From: Filimonas sp.
Lineage (GTDB): Bacteria; Bacteroidota; Bacteroidia; Chitinophagales; Chitinophagaceae
Reading direction: 5' to 3'
Assembly (NCBI GenBank): GCA_017306865.1
Contig: JAFKHH010000012.1
Span: 248,001-312,000, forward strand
Length of the DNA: 64,000 nt
Shown here: positions 1-8,651 of the stretch, piece after piece
How positions within the stretch are numbered: position 1 is the stretch's first letter
How the letters are laid out: each line of letters opens with the position of its first letter
Position numbers and translations under genes: made by a program
Notes under the pieces: generated by a model
Database searches by the model: none
Seen by the model: only the letters and a program-made list of their open reading frames with translations
Told to the model about the DNA's origin: nothing

Positions 1-1974
1 GACCATGAGCGAAAGTGCCGTTGGCAGCGTATATACCTTAGTGCCATCTTCTCTTACCGCACTCTCCATCTTTTTCCGAAGAGAGCTATCGTCACTTTCT
101 TCTACGCTGTAAATAGTTGCCATAGTACCGACAAACACCTCACGTGCTGCAAAAGAAGTAAACAAAGCAATCCCTATTTTCCAGTCGAAACCAAGCGGTG
201 CAATAGCAGGTTCTATCGTCTTACCAACAATACCAGCAAAAGAGTTTTGCAGCTTTTCAGAATTAAATTGTTTTTGCAGAACATCCTTTTCCTCTTGTGT
301 TGGCGCTTTCTCTGTCAACACAGCGTATTTTTCGTCGATCTTTTTCATCCGGTCTGCCGGTCCGTATGTACTAAGGAACCATAACAAAAGACTGATGACA
401 ATAATCACACGGCCCGCATCAACAACAAATATTTTCGCCTTTTCTATCATGGTAATACCAACGTTTTTCCAGCGTGGCGCACGATAGATAGGTAGTTCTA
501 AAATGAAAAAACTCTTCTCCTTCATTTTGATAACAAAACGCAACACATAACTTACAATGAGTGCCATTACAACACCCAATAAGTAAAGCGCCATCATTAC
601 CAAACCTTGCAGGCTTAAAAAACCTAAGTAATATTTATTGGGAACAGTTAAACTGATGAGAATGGTAAACACAGGCAGCCTTGCACTGCAGCTCATTAGC
701 GGTGTTACCAATATTGTCATTAAACGTTCCTTCTTATTCTCAATGTTACGTGCCGTCATGATTGCGGGCACAGCGCAGGCAAACCCACTGATCATAGGCA
801 TTACACTCTTTCCGTTCAGGCCAACCTTACGCATCAGTTTATCACTCAGGAAGCTGATACGCGCCATATAGCCCGTGTCTTCCAATATGGTGATCAGGCC
901 AAACAAGATCATGATCTGGGGTACGAAAACGAGAATGCCGCTTAAGCCTGCGAGCAACCCATTTGTAAGCAAATCACTCCACCATGCCTGTGGGAGAATG
1001 CCATTCAGCCAACCCTCTATTGCACTAAAGCTCCATTCTATACCATCCATTGGAAACTGCGCCAGCCAGAAAATACTTTGGAACAATAAAAACAATGTGG
1101 CCAATAAAATGAGGTATCCCCAGAAACGATGCAGTAAAATGTTATCCAGTTTCTCCGTAAAAAGTTTTTTCTGCAATGGGTCCGGCTCCACCACATTTTG
1201 CTGCATGATCTGGCGTATGCGGTTAAAGCGGTGCATAATTTCTTCCGCCTGTGTCTTAGTCGGATTGAAATTATTATCCTTCTCCAGTTGTTCTATGTTC
1301 TCCTGCTGCTGAGGTGTCAGCGGAAAGTTTTCGTGGTTAATCAGGTAATGGATAGACGCATAGTTGCTAAGCGAAGGGAACATTTGTTGTACGCCCTCAA
1401 TAGCTGCCGGTGCGGCATCCTTGTTTGGTATAAAGTCCCACTGCGAGGCTTGGTATTGTTGTTGCGCTGTTTGCGCCAGCGCTTTTTTCAGTTCACTAAT
1501 GCCCTTGTTCTTGCGCGGGTTTACAGGTATAATCGGTACACCCAGTTCCCGTTCAAGACCAGGAACATCTATTTCAATTCCCTTTTTGTTTGCCAGGTCC
1601 ATCATCGTCAGGGCAACCACAACAGGGATTTTCAGGTCAATGATCTGGCTGCAGAACAGCAGGTTTCTCTTCAGGTTGCTGGCATCAGCCACCAACAGCA
1701 CCATTTCCGGCGCTATATCTTCATCTACGCCCATCATTACACGGTAGGCAACCCACTCATCCGCCCTGCGCGGGTAGAGGCTATACGTACCGGGAAGGTC
1801 AATGATATTGGCTGAAACTGTGCTTGTTAAGCCTGTTTGCCCCGTCTTCTTATCTACCGTAACACCCGGAAAATTTCCCACCTTTTGGTTCAGGCCGGTC
1901 AGTGCGTTAAATAAAGAAGTCTTTCCACTATTGGGGTTTCCAACCAGGGCTATATGTATATTCTTTTCCGTCAA
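1..1974 (-). CDS. feoB: Ferrous iron transport protein B, partial (3' end beyond window)
   Basis: This gene encodes the inner-membrane GTP-gated Fe(II) permease. 658 codons are visible on the minus strand and the C-terminus runs off position 1. The protein opens with a G domain: the G1 loop GNPNSGKTS lies within the first 20 residues, G3 DLPGTYSL around residue 60, and there is a helical insertion domain. Gate-type membrane segments follow, including the conserved GFACAVPAI motif with its cysteine. No in-frame ATG precedes G1 and a TGA stop lies seven codons upstream of 1974, so the start must be the TTG at 1974. FeoA is not fused and is not visible here; it may lie outside the window. The family is confident; only the last part of the second gate region is missing. 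Confidence 0.97.
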   Translation of the reverse strand, partial: MTEKNIHIALVGNPNSGKTSLFNALTGLNQKVGNFPGVTVDKKTGQTGLTSTVSANIIDLPGTYSLYPRRADEWVAYRVMMGVDEDIAPEMVLLVADASNLKRNLLFCSQIIDLKIPVVVALTMMDLANKKGIEIDVPGLERELGVPIIPVNPRKNKGISELKKALAQTAQQQYQASQWDFIPNKDAAPAAIEGVQQMFPSLSNYASIHYLINHENFPLTPQQQENIEQLEKDNNFNPTKTQAEEIMHRFNRIRQIMQQNVVEPDPLQKKLFTEKLDNILLHRFWGYLILLATLFLLFQSIFWLAQFPMDGIEWSFSAIEGWLNGILPQAWWSDLLTNGLLAGLSGILVFVPQIMILFGLITILEDTGYMARISFLSDKLMRKVGLNGKSVMPMISGFACAVPAIMTARNIENKKERLMTILVTPLMSCSARLPVFTILISLTVPNKYYLGFLSLQGLVMMALYLLGVVMALIVSYVLRFVIKMKEKSFFILELPIYRAPRWKNVGITMIEKAKIFVVDAGRVIIVISLLLWFLSTYGPADRMKKIDEKYAVLTEKAPTQEEKDVLQKQFNSEKLQNSFAGIVGKTIEPAIAPLGFDWKIGIALFTSFAAREVFVGTMATIYSVEESDDSSLRKKMESAVREDGTKVYTLPTALSLMV

Positions 1975-2095
1975 TACTTTGAGTATTCTTGTTCAGGCGC
2001 AAATCTAACGGCTCCCAATGGGATAACCTTACGAGATCGGGAGATTTGGCGATTTGTTATCACATGTTTTATTTCAACTGCACCCCCGGTCTTAT

Positions 2096-2103
2096 TACCT
2101 TTG
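2096..2103 (+). promoter_or_regulatory. Bacteroidota -7 box (TACCTTTG) for the M28 peptidase gene
   Basis: TACCTTTG matches the TAnnTTTG -7 consensus and lies 25 nt upstream of the ATG at 2129. No clear -33 TTTG is visible at the usual spacing, so the call rests on one box. Confidence 0.5.
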
Positions 2104-2128
2104 CAGGGCAAAACCAATGTAGATTTGT

Positions 2129-3778
2129 ATGAAAAGATTGTTGCTCATTGTAGTAGCCGCTATACCTATTGTTGCACCTGCCCAGTCCCGTAAACAGAAG
2201 AAAGCAGAGGAGAAAACAAATAAAGAAATTACCGCCAACCTTACTACACATATTAAGTTCTTGACGGATGATAAGCTGGAAGGAAGAAGGACGGGGACAC
2301 AAGGCGAATTGCTTGCTGCACAATACATCGCAGGCCAGTTTGCACAGAACGGCCTATTGCAAACACACAATACAGAAAATTACATACAAGAGTTTACAAT
2401 AGATGAAGGTAAACAGATAGACCAGGCAAAAACCACGTTTGCTGTAAACAGTAAACCGCTGGAATTGAAAAAAGACTTTTATCCTTTATCCTTCTCCGCC
2501 AATGGTGCGGGAGGCGGTTCTGTATCTCCCGGACTGAATGAAAGAGACCTGCCGTGGTTCCTGGACCTGAAAGATATGCTGGAGGAAAATAAAGGCAACC
2601 CGCATTTTGACCTCGTTACTAAAATAAAAGAAGAGGCTACCCGCGTTACTGGTAAAGGTGCGAAAGCATTGATTGTGTATAACAGCGATGTAAAAGCGGA
2701 TGATGTATTGTTTGACAAAAAAGATGCTTCTGCACCTGTAAAAATACCTGTAGTGTACCTGACCAATGCAGGGTATAAGAAATTCTTCCCCGATGAAACA
2801 GCTACTTATCGCACAGCTTTAAATGTGCAGATAGGTCATAGCCAGCGGAAAGCCAGGAACGTAGTAGGCTTTATCAATAACAATGCGCCTACAACCGTTA
2901 TACTTGGTGCACACTTTGATCATTTAGGTTTGGGTGAAGATGGTAACAGCCTCGACGGACAGGGACAGGTCCACAATGGAGCAGATGATAATGCAAGCGG
3001 TACGGCTGCCCTGATAGAATTAGCCCGTTTAATAAAGACTGCACCAGCCGCAAAAAACAACTACCTGTTTATTGCATTTTCCGGCGAAGAATTGGGATTA
3101 TTTGGTTCTAAGTACTGGCTCGAAAATCCAACACAGCAGATCACGCCCAATTATATGATCAACATGGATATGATAGGCCGTTACGATCCTGCAAAGAAAC
3201 TGACTGTTGGCGGTTATGGAACTTCACCAGTATGGCCCGAGCTGTTTGCTTCGCACACCAGCAATAACCTGGCATTTGCATTTGACAGCAGCGGGACCGG
3301 CCCAAGTGACCACACTTCTTTTTATTTAAAAAATATACCGGTACTATTCTTTTTTACGAATAGCCATGCGGACTATCACAAAGCCACAGATGACTGGGAC
3401 AAGATCAACTATGAGGGTGAGCTGGATATTGTAAAATATATATTGACGCTGGTAACTGCAGCAGATGCAAAAGGTAAACTGGCATTTACTAAAACCGCAG
3501 AAAAGCAGATGAACGCGGTTGCATTGCCCGTAACATTGGGCGTAATGCCTGACTATGCGTTTAGTGGAAAGGGAATGCGTATAGATGGTGTAAGCAAAGG
3601 CAAACTGGCAGAACGTATAGGCTTACAGGCCGGGGATGTCTTGTTGCAGTTGGGTTCTCATCCCTTCAACGATGTACAATCTTATATGCAGGTATTAAGT
3701 AAATTTAAGAAAGGTGACAGTACGCAATTAAAAATAAAAAGAGGCGTAGAAGAGAAAACTTTTGACGTGGTGTTTTAA
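2129..3778 (+). CDS. Secreted M28 family zinc aminopeptidase with C-terminal PDZ domain
   Basis: Probable exported di-zinc aminopeptidase that trims peptides outside the cytoplasm. A signal peptide (MKRLLLIVVAAIPIVAPAQ) is followed by a PA-type insert and then the M28 catalytic core. The zinc and catalytic motifs are readable: HFDH near residue 262, GADDNASG near 285, the catalytic GEELGLFGS near 320, NMDMIGR, and a late SDHTSF and SHADYHKATDD. The last 90 residues (KGMRIDGVSKGKLAERIGLQAGDVLL, given here only as its GL-AGD core) form a PDZ-like domain that may bind substrate tails. The length of 549 residues fits PA-M28-PDZ proteins of Bacteroidota. It is transcribed alone from a TACCTTTG promoter, and a word-type inverted repeat follows the stop. 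The exact substrate cannot be inferred. Confidence 0.92.
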   Translation: MKRLLLIVVAAIPIVAPAQSRKQKKAEEKTNKEITANLTTHIKFLTDDKLEGRRTGTQGELLAAQYIAGQFAQNGLLQTHNTENYIQEFTIDEGKQIDQAKTTFAVNSKPLELKKDFYPLSFSANGAGGGSVSPGLNERDLPWFLDLKDMLEENKGNPHFDLVTKIKEEATRVTGKGAKALIVYNSDVKADDVLFDKKDASAPVKIPVVYLTNAGYKKFFPDETATYRTALNVQIGHSQRKARNVVGFINNNAPTTVILGAHFDHLGLGEDGNSLDGQGQVHNGADDNASGTAALIELARLIKTAPAAKNNYLFIAFSGEELGLFGSKYWLENPTQQITPNYMINMDMIGRYDPAKKLTVGGYGTSPVWPELFASHTSNNLAFAFDSSGTGPSDHTSFYLKNIPVLFFFTNSHADYHKATDDWDKINYEGELDIVKYILTLVTAADAKGKLAFTKTAEKQMNAVALPVTLGVMPDYAFSGKGMRIDGVSKGKLAERIGLQAGDVLLQLGSHPFNDVQSYMQVLSKFKKGDSTQLKIKRGVEEKTFDVVF

Positions 3779-3794
3779 CTAATACTGTGTTTAA

Positions 3795-3849
3795 TTGTTG
3801 AATAGTTAAATTGTTAGTATAAGCAAAAGACAATTTAACCCTTCAACAA
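3795..3849. repeat. Word-type inverted repeat (AATTGTT family)
   Basis: Two 20-nt arms (3795-3814 and 3830-3849) pair at 18 of 20 positions around a 15-nt loop. Both arms are made of AATTGTT/GTTAAATT words. It fills the gap between the M28 peptidase and the next gene. There is no clear T-tract, so it need not be an intrinsic terminator. Confidence 0.8.
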
Positions 3850-3873
3850 TGTAACAATTTTCAAATCCATTTG

Positions 3874-4308
3874 ATGAAGCTAAAGCTGAACATAGACGAA
3901 CTGACAGAAGATTTTTTTACCGACACACGTCTGCTTGGAATTACTGCATCCGTAAAAAATTACCAGTTCTGCTGGCAGCTAAATCATTTTTTGGGTTACA
4001 GCTTTCGCCTGAATCCCGATATTGAAATTCATCTGCGAAAAAAACAAAGAAGTTATTATTTCCCCGTTTACCAACATGCGGTGCGCAACAGCTTTCTGAA
4101 TCATTATTTATATCATAATCATTTTGACGGCGAATACTTGTTGCCTGAATTTAAACACATGGACTTCTTGTGGTTAATGAAAGGTGATTTTGTAGATGAA
4201 GAACAGTGCGTTACCCTCGTACAGTCTATTAAAGCCATTAGCGGCGTACAAATGGTAGCGGAATTGACCAACGAGAAAATCCGTAACAAAGGGCACCTGA
4301 TCTTTTGA
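3874..4308 (+). CDS. IPExxxVDY family protein
   Basis: A small soluble protein of 144 residues found across Bacteroidota; its biochemical role is not known to me. The family signature appears as LLPEFKHMDFLWLMKG around residue 90, corresponding to IPExxxVDY with conservative changes. There is no signal peptide or membrane segment. I chose the ATG at 3874 rather than the TTG one codon upstream. It is flanked on both sides by word-type inverted repeats, so it is probably a separate transcript or a weak read-through from the peptidase. Confidence 0.85.
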   Translation: MKLKLNIDELTEDFFTDTRLLGITASVKNYQFCWQLNHFLGYSFRLNPDIEIHLRKKQRSYYFPVYQHAVRNSFLNHYLYHNHFDGEYLLPEFKHMDFLWLMKGDFVDEEQCVTLVQSIKAISGVQMVAELTNEKIRNKGHLIF

Positions 4309-4330
4309 TTGGCATGAATAATGCAAAAAA

Positions 4331-4447
4331 TGTTACATGGTTTTTAAAGAGTGGGCCACTTTTGAAAAGACTTTCCCTGTATGAAATGCAGGCTTTAATA
4401 AAGTGGCCCACTCTGTGACCGCTTTCCGACAATTTTACCATATAACA
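4331..4447. repeat. Nested intergenic hairpin with word-type outer arms
   Basis: A perfect 15-bp stem pairs 4348-4362 (AGAGTGGGCCACTTT) with 4400-4414. Outer arms 4331-4341 and 4437-4447 pair at 10 of 11 positions (TGTTAxATGGT). It sits between the IPExxxVDY gene and the dehydratase gene and could end the former's transcript, although no T-run follows. Confidence 0.7.
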
Positions 4448-4464
4448 ATTAAACAATTACTTAT

Positions 4465-4695
4465 ATGTGGACAGAGAAAGACAACAAACTATACAAGAAA
4501 TTCACTTTTAAAGATTTTTCAGCCGCTTTTTCTTTTATGACTCGCGTAGCGTTACAGGCGGAAAAAATGGATCATCATCCTTTATGGACTAACTCGTGGA
4601 ATACGGTAGAAATATGGTTAAGTACACATGATGCCGGAAACGTTGTAACAGACAAAGACAAAAAACTGGCAGAAAAGATTGATAGTCTTGCTTAG
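4465..4695 (+). CDS. 4a-hydroxytetrahydrobiopterin dehydratase (pterin carbinolamine dehydratase)
   Basis: This protein dehydrates 4a-hydroxy-tetrahydropterin, the product formed when aromatic amino acid hydroxylases use a reduced pterin. The family motif is clear: EKMDHHPLW with H37, H38 and P39, an aromatic at 45, then [11 protein letters not shown] with H55, and a final TD-KD stretch. At 76 residues it lacks the N-terminal helix found in longer PhhB/DCoH proteins, which is common for Bacteroidota members. No hydroxylase gene is next to it, so its partner is elsewhere or it serves another pterin or moonlighting role. Confidence 0.92.
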   Translation: MWTEKDNKLYKKFTFKDFSAAFSFMTRVALQAEKMDHHPLWTNSWNTVEIWLSTHDAGNVVTDKDKKLAEKIDSLA

Positions 4696-4796
4696 TCAAT
4701 AGTGTTCTGTTTTACATAGGCATAGAACATTTTGTACCTTACCTTGTATATAAGTAAAGACGCCTGACCTTTTTTGATAAATCTAATACTTGAAGT

Positions 4797-5444
4797 ATGA
4801 ACAAGATATCTACCCTTTACATTGGCACATGTTTATTGTTTTTTGCCTCCTGTAGTTGTGGGGGAGGAAAGAATAAACCAGAAGCAACTGACGAAGCCCT
4901 GGATTCTGTTCATACAGCGCACGACATTATTACGGAAGACAGTACCATGATCTATGAAAACAACACAGGTACATGGCTGGGGCAAACACTAAATAAACCA
5001 ACAGTAGAGTGGAGCCGGTTTAAACTGGTAGAGTTTTGGGGTGAGGATAGTGCAACAGAACGTTTGCCGCTGAAATCAGCACCTGACTTTTATACGAAGT
5101 ATGCACCTGTTCTTAAATGGTCGCCCGACAGCACGCACATACTGGACATTGGTTCATACGGAAGTGTAGTAATGAGAAATAGGGCAGGAAAAGATACACT
5201 TGTACATGGGGAGCCGGATACCGAAGTGAGTATTTTATATCCGAAAGAAAGCCTAAAGAAACGTGTATTATTCGGAGGACCTTCTGTTCGCGTGTTAAAT
5301 GCTATTTGGGCCGATTCCAGCGAAGTAGCCATGCTCACTTCTGTAGAAAAACCAGATACCACAAAGAAAGTGCATATAGATACGCTGCTATGGCTGATAG
5401 ATGTAAAGAATAATTTTTACAGGAAGTATAAGTGGCAGAAGTAA
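4797..5444 (+). CDS. Putative lipoprotein, unknown function
   Basis: I do not recognise this 215-residue protein. It starts with a lipoprotein signal (hydrophobic stretch then FASC, a lipobox with Cys19) followed by a Cys-Gly-rich and acidic linker, so it is probably anchored in an envelope membrane. The rest reads as a beta-rich domain with SPDSTHILDIGSYGS and IWADSSEVAMLT segments, which recall single blades of propeller-like proteins, but this is weak. It is convergent with the S41 peptidase gene; the two 3' ends share the inverted-repeat region at 5441-5562. Confidence 0.75.
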   Translation: MNKISTLYIGTCLLFFASCSCGGGKNKPEATDEALDSVHTAHDIITEDSTMIYENNTGTWLGQTLNKPTVEWSRFKLVEFWGEDSATERLPLKSAPDFYTKYAPVLKWSPDSTHILDIGSYGSVVMRNRAGKDTLVHGEPDTEVSILYPKESLKKRVLFGGPSVRVLNAIWADSSEVAMLTSVEKPDTTKKVHIDTLLWLIDVKNNFYRKYKWQK

Positions 5445-5562
5445 TTTGAAAATGAGTGAATTTGAAAATTTGAAAATGCTTCACTCAATTGTTAGAGACA
5501 ACAATTTAGCAATATATCAATAGAACAATTTTCAAATTACAATATCTTCAAATTTTCAAATT
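5441..5562. repeat. Word-type inverted repeats in crossed order (TTTGAAAA family)
   Basis: Two perfect inverted pairs occupy the gap between convergent genes: P 5441-5453 with P' 5528-5540 (13 bp, GTAATTTGAAAAT) and Q 5459-5474 with Q' 5547-5562 (16 bp). The order is P Q P' Q', so both stems cannot form in one simple hairpin. P contains the stop codon of the upstream gene. AATTGTT-type words lie inside. Confidence 0.8.
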
Positions 5563-5566
5563 TCTT

Positions 5567-7066
5567 CTAATCCCTCTGTATCTTTTCTCTTATCGCCCTC
5601 AACTTTAGATCAAAACCTTTCCTGATCGCTTCAGAAGTTGGTTCAATTTCTATATCCGGTTTAATGCCTTGTCCATCCTTCACACGTGTATGGTCCAATA
5701 CTACACGGTACATCGGCAATACAACATTTACCTTGGTCAATGGAAGCTTGATAGAAGGAAGGTGAACGGAAGTGTTGCCATAATAGGCGCCACCTGTTTC
5801 TTCTCCAACAATCGTAACATTTTTCTGTCCCTTTATGTGAGACACAAACATCGCTGCCGCGGAAAAAGTAAAACCTCCTTGCAATACATATACATTGCCA
5901 TCAAAATGATCTTTAGTCAGCGGATCGAAACGATGGTTCTCAAAATAGTTCAAATGTATTTTATCGTCTGACCGGTGATGTGAGGATGTAAAATGCATGC
6001 TTACCCAATACACCCATGACGGATGAATGTAACGTCCGTACCTGAAGCGACGGCTGATTGCAGCAACCGTATCTGCCACTTTGAAAGAATGGTCAGCAAT
6101 ATACCGGGCAAACTTAGTGCTTACGTTTATACTACCTCCGCTATTCTCTCTCAGGTCCACTATTAAATGTTTAATATGCTGCTTCCCGATCTGCTTAAAA
6201 GACCTCCGGAAAAAATTGCGCAGATGGCCTTCGGAAAAAGTAGCTACACGCATGTAAGCGGTGCTATTGGTTGTATCAATGCTGAGGCTGCGCTTACTGT
6301 TTAAATAAGCAGTTCTTTTTTCTTTCCTGGTTGGCGGAGAAGGCTGGTCACGGATGATCGTAATATTGTTACTTCTTTTTATGACCTGAGTATCTGACTT
6401 CGGGTCGTAGTTGCGAAGAGTAGTTTCCTGTTCTGCCCCCGCAGTGTCAATATAGCGTATGGTATATTGCTGGCTTAAACCCCACGCATTTTTGTAATAA
6501 GCCGGGAAGTTGGTACTGATCAACTGGCTTTTAAAATTATCTGAATAGCCGTCTGTACTAACAAATTGGAACATAGAATCCAATATTTGCTTTCCACTAT
6601 GCCCGTTAATACTTGTGATAATAGTGCCTCTTTTGAAAATAGAATCTGTACGGAACAAACTACCTAATGCAACCAGGCTATCCTTCCACGTTTTAATAGA
6701 TAGCGGGAACTGCTGTAGTTTACGTTCAGCGGCGGCTTCTATATATTCATCAGGAAAGCGTACCGAAGTATGCCCACACCTGATCTTACTTATAACCCAA
6801 GCTATTTTATTTTTGAATTGAAATGTTGTAAGCGAGTCGTGAATGCTATTAATGGCAGAAGAAAAATAATAGTCAATACTGTCCTTGGGTGTGTACCAAT
6901 ATAAGCTGGGGTGATTGGCCTCCATTATACGTTTCAGCAACTGCAACTCCTGTTGCAGCTCTGCCGGCGCATATTTCGCATCAAGCATAGCATGGCCCCT
7001 TTTTAAGGGAGAACAGGCGGTAAAGAAGAATATAAAAATTGCAGATGCGAATAAAATGTTTCTCAC
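5567..7066 (-). CDS. S41 family (C-terminal processing) peptidase lipoprotein
   Basis: Probable envelope serine protease of the tail-specific/CtpA family. A lipoprotein signal (FFFTACS) opens the 499-residue protein. A helical N-terminal region and a PDZ-like part (GTIITSINGHSG) precede the peptidase core. The core shows HLIVDLRENSGGSI, the nucleophile region GGFTFSAAAMFVSHI and GEETGGAYYGN, ending with DGQGIKPDIEIEP. The visible start is a GTG at 7066, because the ATG two bases upstream is out of frame and hits TGA. thiL lies upstream on the same strand 67 nt away with a small hairpin between them, so this gene is probably transcribed on its own. Substrate unknown. Confidence 0.9.
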   Translation of the reverse strand: MRNILFASAIFIFFFTACSPLKRGHAMLDAKYAPAELQQELQLLKRIMEANHPSLYWYTPKDSIDYYFSSAINSIHDSLTTFQFKNKIAWVISKIRCGHTSVRFPDEYIEAAAERKLQQFPLSIKTWKDSLVALGSLFRTDSIFKRGTIITSINGHSGKQILDSMFQFVSTDGYSDNFKSQLISTNFPAYYKNAWGLSQQYTIRYIDTAGAEQETTLRNYDPKSDTQVIKRSNNITIIRDQPSPPTRKEKRTAYLNSKRSLSIDTTNSTAYMRVATFSEGHLRNFFRRSFKQIGKQHIKHLIVDLRENSGGSINVSTKFARYIADHSFKVADTVAAISRRFRYGRYIHPSWVYWVSMHFTSSHHRSDDKIHLNYFENHRFDPLTKDHFDGNVYVLQGGFTFSAAAMFVSHIKGQKNVTIVGEETGGAYYGNTSVHLPSIKLPLTKVNVVLPMYRVVLDHTRVKDGQGIKPDIEIEPTSEAIRKGFDLKLRAIREKIQRD

Positions 7067-7113
7067 ATCTGCAATTTATTTAAAATCCGTTTCCAGCGGC
7101 AAATATTCTACAA

Positions 7114-7128
7114 ACGGCTAAAAGCCGT
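7114..7128 (-). terminator. Short hairpin after thiL
   Basis: ACGGCT/AGCCGT 6-bp stem with a 3-nt loop just downstream of the thiL stop on the minus strand, followed by TTTG only. A weak terminator at best. Confidence 0.4.
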
Positions 7129-7133
7129 CGACA

Positions 7134-8165
7134 TTATTTGTAAAAAGCGTTCCAGCCCTGCGCTGTTATGTCAAATGTATTACCACCTTTGGTAATGATC
7201 TTGCGTCCCTCTTCTTCTTCCGTAATATAACCAATCACTGCAATCTCTTCATTCAGCGTCAGCTTATCGTATTCCTCTTGTTTCAGTGTGAAGACAAGTT
7301 CATAGTCCTCGCCGCCATTCAGTGCGCAAACGGTAGGATCAAGCCCAAACTTGAATGCAGCAGCTCTTGTGCGCTCATCTATCGGCAGCTTCTCCTCATA
7401 AATTCTGCAGCCTACATTGCTTTGCCTGCAAATATGCAAGATCTCACTGCTCAGTCCATCGCTTACATCCATCATAGCGGTCGGCACTATTTCATGCTGC
7501 GCAAGAAACTCAACGATGTCTTTGCGTGCTTCCGGCTTCAGGAGTTTGCCTACTATGTAATCTTCGTTTTCCAGGTCTGGCTGTACCTGCGGATTTTCCA
7601 TATAGATCTTCTTTTCCCTCTCTAACAAGGTAAGACCAAGGAATGCGCCGCCAAGATCGCCACTTACACAGATCAGGTCACCTTTTTGTGCAGTACTACG
7701 CTTGACAAATTTGCCGGGCGTTACCTCACCTATAGCTGTTACTGAAATTATAAAGCCCTTCTGTGAAGCAGATGTATCACCACCGATCAGGTCTACGCCA
7801 TATTTTTCACACGCTGCATACACTCCCTCATAAAACTCGTCCAGCGCCTCCAGGCTAAAGCGGTTGCTGATACCAATGCTCATGGTGATCTGCGTAGGCG
7901 TGGCATTCATTGCATATACATCGCTCAGGTTCACTACCACACTTTTATAGCCCAGATGCTTCAGGGGTGTGTACATCATATCGAAGTGGATGCCCTCGAT
8001 CAGCAAATCGGTTGTAATCACCGTTTGCTTACCAAAATGATCTATCACTGCCGCATCATCACCTACACTCAATACGGTAGATGAGTTTTGTATTTCAAAA
8101 TTTCTCGTTAAGTGATCGATAAGCCCGAATTCACCAAGAGATGATATTTCTGTTCTTTGCTCCAT
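7134..8165 (-). CDS. thiL: Thiamine-monophosphate kinase
   Basis: ThiL phosphorylates thiamine monophosphate to the cofactor thiamine diphosphate with ATP. The 343-residue length is normal for the family. Motifs of the AIR-synthase/ThiL fold are present in order: the N-terminal GDDAAVID, LIEGIHF, the metal-binding LSDVYAMNATP, LIGGDTSAS, the nucleotide-binding VSGDLGGAFLGL, MMDVSDGLSSE and the C-terminal NGGEDYELVFT. The fused E1 dehydrogenase elsewhere in the window would use the product. The start codon lies 12 nt from the left arm of the inverted-repeat cassette, so its promoter was either brought by that cassette or lies within it or upstream of it. Confidence 0.97.
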   Translation of the reverse strand: MEQRTEISSLGEFGLIDHLTRNFEIQNSSTVLSVGDDAAVIDHFGKQTVITTDLLIEGIHFDMMYTPLKHLGYKSVVVNLSDVYAMNATPTQITMSIGISNRFSLEALDEFYEGVYAACEKYGVDLIGGDTSASQKGFIISVTAIGEVTPGKFVKRSTAQKGDLICVSGDLGGAFLGLTLLEREKKIYMENPQVQPDLENEDYIVGKLLKPEARKDIVEFLAQHEIVPTAMMDVSDGLSSEILHICRQSNVGCRIYEEKLPIDERTRAAAFKFGLDPTVCALNGGEDYELVFTLKQEEYDKLTLNEEIAVIGYITEEEEGRKIITKGGNTFDITAQGWNAFYK

Positions 8166-8177
8166 AATTTTCTTTTT

Positions 8178-8651
8178 ATGTACGATGTCAGATGTACGAT
8201 GTAAAATCGCAAAAGCAATCCTATTCCCTCGCCTTATTTATTGTAGCAACAATTATCTTCAAAAGTTCTTCTCCGTCTTTGTGCATTTCTTGAATCTGCT
8301 TGAGGTGACGTTTATTGAACTCTTCTAATAATTCAAGGAATAACAGGCTCTCATCTAACTCTTCTTCGACAATTTTTAATTTATTTATAAAATCTGCTTT
8401 CGACTTAGCACGTCTCACAGCTCTGTAATTTGCCGCGACTGAACTACTCGAACGTATTATTTGATTGGTGTACGCCCTATTGATGCTATTAGCATCTAAA
8501 CTGAGCGTAAGGTGGCCGATATTGATGGCAAAGCGTTTAGTCCTTGCCTTCATTTCTTCAGCGTTCATAGATTAGGTATATTTTAGGGATTGAGCTGATC
8601 TATTCATCATACGATCAATGTACACTACATCGTACATCTAACATCGTACAT
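8178..8651. mobile_element. Inverted-repeat-bounded cassette carrying a four-helix-bundle (S23/IVP-type) gene
   Basis: Two 26-nt arms, 8178-8203 and 8626-8651, are inverted copies that match at 25 of 26 positions. Each is itself a near-tandem duplication of GTACGATGT. They enclose exactly one gene, the four-helix-bundle protein at 8221-8568. The right arm ends on the first base of the inositol-monophosphatase stop codon and the left arm stops 12 nt from the thiL start, so the cassette fills the whole gap. Transcribed, the arms could form a long stem closing the mRNA like the processing stem of 23S rRNA intervening sequences. No target-site duplication is obvious and there is no transposase, so mobility is inference. 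Confidence 0.45.
8221..8568 (-). CDS. Four helix bundle protein (23S rRNA intervening-sequence protein family)
   Basis: A 115-residue all-helical protein of the S23/IVP family, the fold also shared by the Avd accessory protein of diversity-generating retroelements. Family landmarks are readable: RTKRFAINIGHLTLSL near the N-terminus, then IIRSSSSVAANYRAVRRAKSKADFINKLKIVEEELDES, represented here by its SSVAANY and DFINKL cores, and a helical LLFLELLEEFN. Members often lie inside excised 23S rRNA inserts or as orphan genes; the molecular role is unclear and nucleic-acid binding is suggested by the basic surface. No rRNA or reverse transcriptase is nearby. It sits in the loop of a 26-bp inverted repeat (8178-8651). 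Confidence 0.9.
   Translation of the reverse strand: MNAEEMKARTKRFAINIGHLTLSLDANSINRAYTNQIIRSSSSVAANYRAVRRAKSKADFINKLKIVEEELDESLLFLELLEEFNKRHLKQIQEMHKDGEELLKIIVATINKARE

Noticed and set aside
5441-5562. Word-type repeats resembling a CRISPR array
   Set aside because: Units are 7-10 nt, contiguous and mutually complementary, with no equal-length unique spacers and no cas genes in the window.
7134-8177. Thiamine diphosphate riboswitch near thiL
   Set aside because: I looked upstream of the thiL start for the conserved THI-box elements and found only the cassette arm and a short spacer.
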